Positions 6,516 through 8,852 of a stretch of DNA of 8,852 nt are shown here, piece after piece (the stretch's first letter is position 1; each line of letters opens with the position of its first letter). Source of the DNA: Nitrososphaerota archaeon (GTDB taxonomy: Archaea > Thermoproteota > Nitrososphaeria > Nitrososphaerales > Nitrosopumilaceae); the NCBI GenBank assembly GCA_016200035.1, contig JACQFM010000146.1, positions 1 through 8,852 of the forward strand. Reading direction: 5' to 3'. A model generated the notes under the pieces. The model saw only the letters and a program-made list of their open reading frames with translations, was not told where the DNA came from and made no database searches. A program made the translations under genes and the position numbers.

Positions 6516-8771
6516 GAGAACTTTAGGATAGCACTAGAACAAATCGACGACAATAAAATTGAAATAAAGAAGATCCGCTTTCCACCAGATAGTTCTGATA
6601 TACTACCTGCCAGCTGGACAGGCTCAATAACTCAGGAAATACCACAAAAGATTATGATGGCTGACAAGTGGCAACCTGAAGAGATAATGGTACGACAAAC
6701 AATTCCAGTCAATCTAGTCCTAGTTGGTGACATGTGGAACGCTACGACTCAGAATAAGATAAAAGAGAAACTGCAGTCATCATACAAACCTATTATATTT
6801 AGTGAGCTTAGCAGAGCTGGAATACAATACGATTATCAGTATAACTTTGTCTCAGTAAATGACAAGGTTAGTAAAGATTTCTTTGATTTTATGAAAAGCC
6901 AAGCCAGAGACATAAAACCATTCTTTGGCGGTAAAGAATTTATTTATCCATGGGGAATTGCAGTTTGGATAAGGAACAGTCACCCAGAATGGGTTAACAA
7001 AAACTTTGAAAGATATGAAATTGATTACAAGTTAATTGACGCACAAAAAGTCGAAGATTACCTCAATGACAACATAATCTCAAAGGATCCTAATCTAAGC
7101 AAGGCAAACGCGGCTAATCTAATCTTCATAGCTGATGATATGAGTAAGATAAATTTTCTTCACAACTTTGAATTAAAACGAGTCGATGCTGCAACAAAAA
7201 GATCCCATCAAGCGATTGGATTAATGGGATACGGAGGACGATACAATTTCTACTTTTTCGATCTTTATGCTGTTCCATGGCACAGCTATCAAGGCTTTCC
7301 GAATTTTTACGATCCTAAGATGCAGAATTATGCTACGGATTTCATTGATATCAAGACAGATGAAAAGCGTGCTAAGCTCATCTCAGATTACGTAAATAAT
7401 GCCACAAGCCTATTAATTACTCCGACCTACATTTACCCGCCTACCTACAAGAGTAATTATGTTTTAGATCTGGTTATTGTCTCGGCAAGCAGAACTGGTT
7501 CTGGTACGGTAAGCACTAGTTTGGAACACTTTATTAATCAAGAAAAATTAAAATCACAATTTGAAAGCCTTATACCATATTCTCAGTGGCAAATCAAACT
7601 CTCTATGGCAAATTTTGATAGCAGAGACATTCCAAACAAACTAAAAGAAATTGTCCAAGATACAAAGCGAATCAAAGATAGAGTAAACCCTGACTATACT
7701 TACGAAGTTCTAGACACAAAGAAGTTAGTAGATCAGGTTACTGAATGGGCAACCACACGCACTTCGACTGACATCAAAGATTACAGGGAGATACAAAAAT
7801 CATCATGGACAATACCTGTTGTAATTGTAGTGGGAAATAGAGATAAACCCATTTACCTATACGAGGGGGACTCAATTTTACTAGGCATAGCTCCTGGACA
7901 TCCAGATGATCCATCTCAACCATGCTGTGTACTTGGGGTCACATATGATAATGCTGTGTGGGATGACAATGTTGGCTTGACAGACTTGGTTTTGCACGAA
8001 ACTGGTCATGTCCTTAGCTTCATGCATCCCTTCTATGGATTTTCAGGAGATGACGAACCATTCGTGAATCAATACTTTAATTGGTATGGTAGTGTTATGG
8101 CCTATAATTCACCACCAAATAGTTGTGGTTTATGGTATTCAGTGTATGTTAAAACCTCATGTGGGATTGCAGATACATTTTACACAAAATTTGAAAAAGA
8201 TAACTTTGCAAGAGGTGTAACACTATTCCTTATGAAGACTACAAAAAGTAACGTTTACAGAACCATGATCAATCTTGAATCAGTCAATAAAGATCCTAAT
8301 AATCCACCGGATGATGTAACTCATGCTCTGTCAAGCATAGAATCAAAATTGAGAAAGGCAGAGACATCACTTGCTAAAAATGAACTTCTTGGAAATGATG
8401 GGTCCATTCAAAGTGCGTTTTCTGCTGCAACTGAATCTGAAGAAATTGCCAAAAAATATGGAGTGATTTATTCTTCTTCAATAAAGCCTCTCGAGCCTAA
8501 CCTGCATATCCCTGATTGGATTAAAAGCACAGCAAAATGGTGGTCTGTTAACAACATTACTGATTCTAATTTTGTCAATTCAATACAGTATCTGATCAAA
8601 GAAAGAATTATTGTGATTCCAAACTTGGCTAAATCAGGTCAGGCAACAGAACAAAGTGTACCATCATGGATTAAAAATAACGCTGGATGGTGGGCTGATG
8701 GAAAAATCTCTGATCAGGACTTCGTTAAGGGGATACAATATCTTGTTGAAAAAGGAATTATTAAAATCTGA
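6516..8771 (+). CDS. C-terminal part of the interrupted metallopeptidase (HExxHxxxxxH zinc site, WW repeats)
   Basis: This is the catalytic portion. The first in-frame ATG is at 6654 (705 residues from there), but homologous-looking sequence begins right after the TAA at 6516 (ENFRIALEQIDD, KIRFPPDSS), so 6654 is an internal Met rather than a natural start. A long region with GRYNFYFFDLYAVPW (about codons 540-554) and LISDYVNNATSLLITP precedes the zinc motif HETGHVLSFMH (7995-8027). There the glutamate is the catalytic base and the three His are metal ligands, as in metzincins, but the usual Gly is Ser. The Met-turn SVMAYN follows at 8091-8108. A helical segment and two WW repeats end the protein. 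Without the upstream signal peptide it would not be exported. The zinc-peptidase call is firm; the substrate is unknown. Confidence 0.75.
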   Translation, partial: ENFRIALEQIDDNKIEIKKIRFPPDSSDILPASWTGSITQEIPQKIMMADKWQPEEIMVRQTIPVNLVLVGDMWNATTQNKIKEKLQSSYKPIIFSELSRAGIQYDYQYNFVSVNDKVSKDFFDFMKSQARDIKPFFGGKEFIYPWGIAVWIRNSHPEWVNKNFERYEIDYKLIDAQKVEDYLNDNIISKDPNLSKANAANLIFIADDMSKINFLHNFELKRVDAATKRSHQAIGLMGYGGRYNFYFFDLYAVPWHSYQGFPNFYDPKMQNYATDFIDIKTDEKRAKLISDYVNNATSLLITPTYIYPPTYKSNYVLDLVIVSASRTGSGTVSTSLEHFINQEKLKSQFESLIPYSQWQIKLSMANFDSRDIPNKLKEIVQDTKRIKDRVNPDYTYEVLDTKKLVDQVTEWATTRTSTDIKDYREIQKSSWTIPVVIVVGNRDKPIYLYEGDSILLGIAPGHPDDPSQPCCVLGVTYDNAVWDDNVGLTDLVLHETGHVLSFMHPFYGFSGDDEPFVNQYFNWYGSVMAYNSPPNSCGLWYSVYVKTSCGIADTFYTKFEKDNFARGVTLFLMKTTKSNVYRTMINLESVNKDPNNPPDDVTHALSSIESKLRKAETSLAKNELLGNDGSIQSAFSAATESEEIAKKYGVIYSSSIKPLEPNLHIPDWIKSTAKWWSVNNITDSNFVNSIQYLIKERIIVIPNLAKSGQATEQSVPSWIKNNAGWWADGKISDQDFVKGIQYLVEKGIIKI
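8508..8621 (+). repeat. Thaumarchaeal WW repeat 1 (IPDWIKSTAKWW...)
   Basis: This is the first of two protein repeats of about 38 residues. Shared pattern: [I/V]P-x-WIK-xx-A-x-WW, then I-x-D-x-[DN]-FV, then IQYL, then a II-containing end. This copy reads IPDWIKSTAKWW at the start and IQYLIKERIIVIP at the end. I recall the pattern as frequent at the C-termini of secreted thaumarchaeal proteins; its role, perhaps surface association, is not established here. Confidence 0.8.
8658..8768 (+). repeat. Thaumarchaeal WW repeat 2 (VPSWIKNNAGWW...)
   Basis: This second copy begins VPSWIKNNAGWW, continues with KISDQDFVKGIQYL and ends the protein at GIIKI. It is closer to the consensus as I remember it than copy 1, which has STAKWWSVNN in the same place. 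The copies are separated by a 12-residue polar linker. Confidence 0.8.
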
Positions 8772-8804
8772 ACGTGTCTTTATTATAAGATAAAACCAAA
8801 CTAA

Positions 8805-8835
8805 GTTTTATTCTTAAAATCGTGTTTTTATTTTT
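8805..8835 (+). terminator. T-rich tracts after the peptidase gene, possible archaeal terminator
   Basis: Two T-rich stretches (about 8806-8813 and 8825-8835) follow the TGA at 8769-8771. Archaeal RNA polymerase can terminate on oligo-T without a hairpin, so these are reasonable 3' ends, but the whole spacer is AT-rich and the call is weak. Confidence 0.3.
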
Positions 8836-8838
8836 GAA

Positions 8839-8852
8839 ATGCCAATTCCTGC
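8839..8852 (+). CDS. Possible 5' end of another gene (four codons visible)
   Basis: An ATG at 8839 begins MPIP and runs off the window. TTAAAA (8814-8819) lies 20-25 nt upstream, somewhat close for a leaderless promoter. Too little is visible to identify a product, and the ATG may be incidental. Confidence 0.25.

Larger units (their letters stand above)
5616..8771 (+). pseudogene. Secreted zinc metallopeptidase gene, one frame broken by an in-frame TAA at codon 300
   Basis: From 5616 to the TGA at 8769-8771 the frame is continuous (1,051 codons) except for one TAA at 6513-6515. No frameshift is needed, because both parts are in the same phase and the 46 codons between the TAA and the next ATG (6654) are open and protein-like. 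Intact product order: signal peptide (1 to about 36, ending PVLA), macroglobulin-like beta-sandwich (about 98-190), CBM9/DOMON-like beta domain (about 200-340, containing the stop), a large pro- or catalytic region, zinc site HETGHVLSFMH (codons 794-804), Met-turn SVMAY (826-830), helical linker, and two WW repeats (965-1002 and 1015-1051). A single change such as AAA, GAA or CAA to TAA explains the break. The two parts are listed separately below. Confidence 0.75.

Noticed and set aside
6654..8771. A separate protein starting at ATG 6654
   Set aside because: The frame is open and protein-like for 46 codons upstream, directly after an in-phase TAA, and the start lacks a signal peptide, promoter or ribosome binding site; it is better read as the tail of one broken gene.
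1..8852. CRISPR arrays, tRNA/rRNA genes, transposases, prophage or defence genes
   Set aside because: No regularly spaced repeats, cloverleaf-like segments, or recognisable mobile-element or defence proteins were found on either strand.

Overview
The window looks like chromosomal DNA of an ammonia-oxidising archaeon (Thaumarchaeota/Nitrososphaerota, most like the Nitrosopumilales). This rests on the AT-rich composition, on archaeal-type genes (peptidyl-tRNA hydrolase 2, archaeal TruD, a geranylgeranyl reductase), on TATA boxes about 26-27 nt upstream of start codons (leaderless transcripts), on GTG/TTG starts, and on C-terminal tandem 'PxWIKxxAxWW' repeats that I associate with secreted thaumarchaeal proteins. 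No database was searched, so the lineage is an inference.

Layout. Positions 1-1118 (minus strand) hold a nearly complete geranylgeranyl reductase-family flavoprotein whose 3' end runs off the window. A 67-bp divergent promoter region separates it from pth2 (plus strand, 1186-1548). A 123-bp gap carries a perfect AGATCT/AGATCT hairpin and a TATA box that sets up leaderless transcription of a class I SAM-dependent methyltransferase (1672-2565). Next come a secreted seven-bladed, Vgb-like beta-propeller with a C-terminal Ig-like domain (2624-4174) and, only 3 nt later, the tRNA pseudouridine-13 synthase truD (4178-5374). After a 220-240-bp AT-rich intergenic region, the rest of the window is a large secreted zinc metallopeptidase gene (about 5616-8771). 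The last bases may hold the start of another gene.

Main observation. The peptidase gene would normally be read as two proteins (to 6515, and from 6654). The two frames are in phase and the 138 nt between them are open and protein-like, so this is one reading frame of 1,051 sense-length codons broken by a single in-frame TAA at 6513-6515. The upstream piece has the signal peptide and beta-sandwich domains. The downstream piece has the HExxHxxxxxH zinc site, a Met-turn and the tandem WW repeats, but no export signal. It is either a recent nonsense pseudogene, a sequence error, or, less likely, a readthrough or reinitiation case.

Functionally the window mixes housekeeping genes (peptidyl-tRNA recycling, tRNA modification, isoprenoid lipid or quinone saturation) with cell-surface proteins. 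Pth2 and TruD both serve translation. The methyltransferase and the propeller sit between them, and the propeller appears to lack the catalytic histidine of streptogramin lyases. I see no CRISPR array, tRNA, rRNA, transposase or prophage gene.
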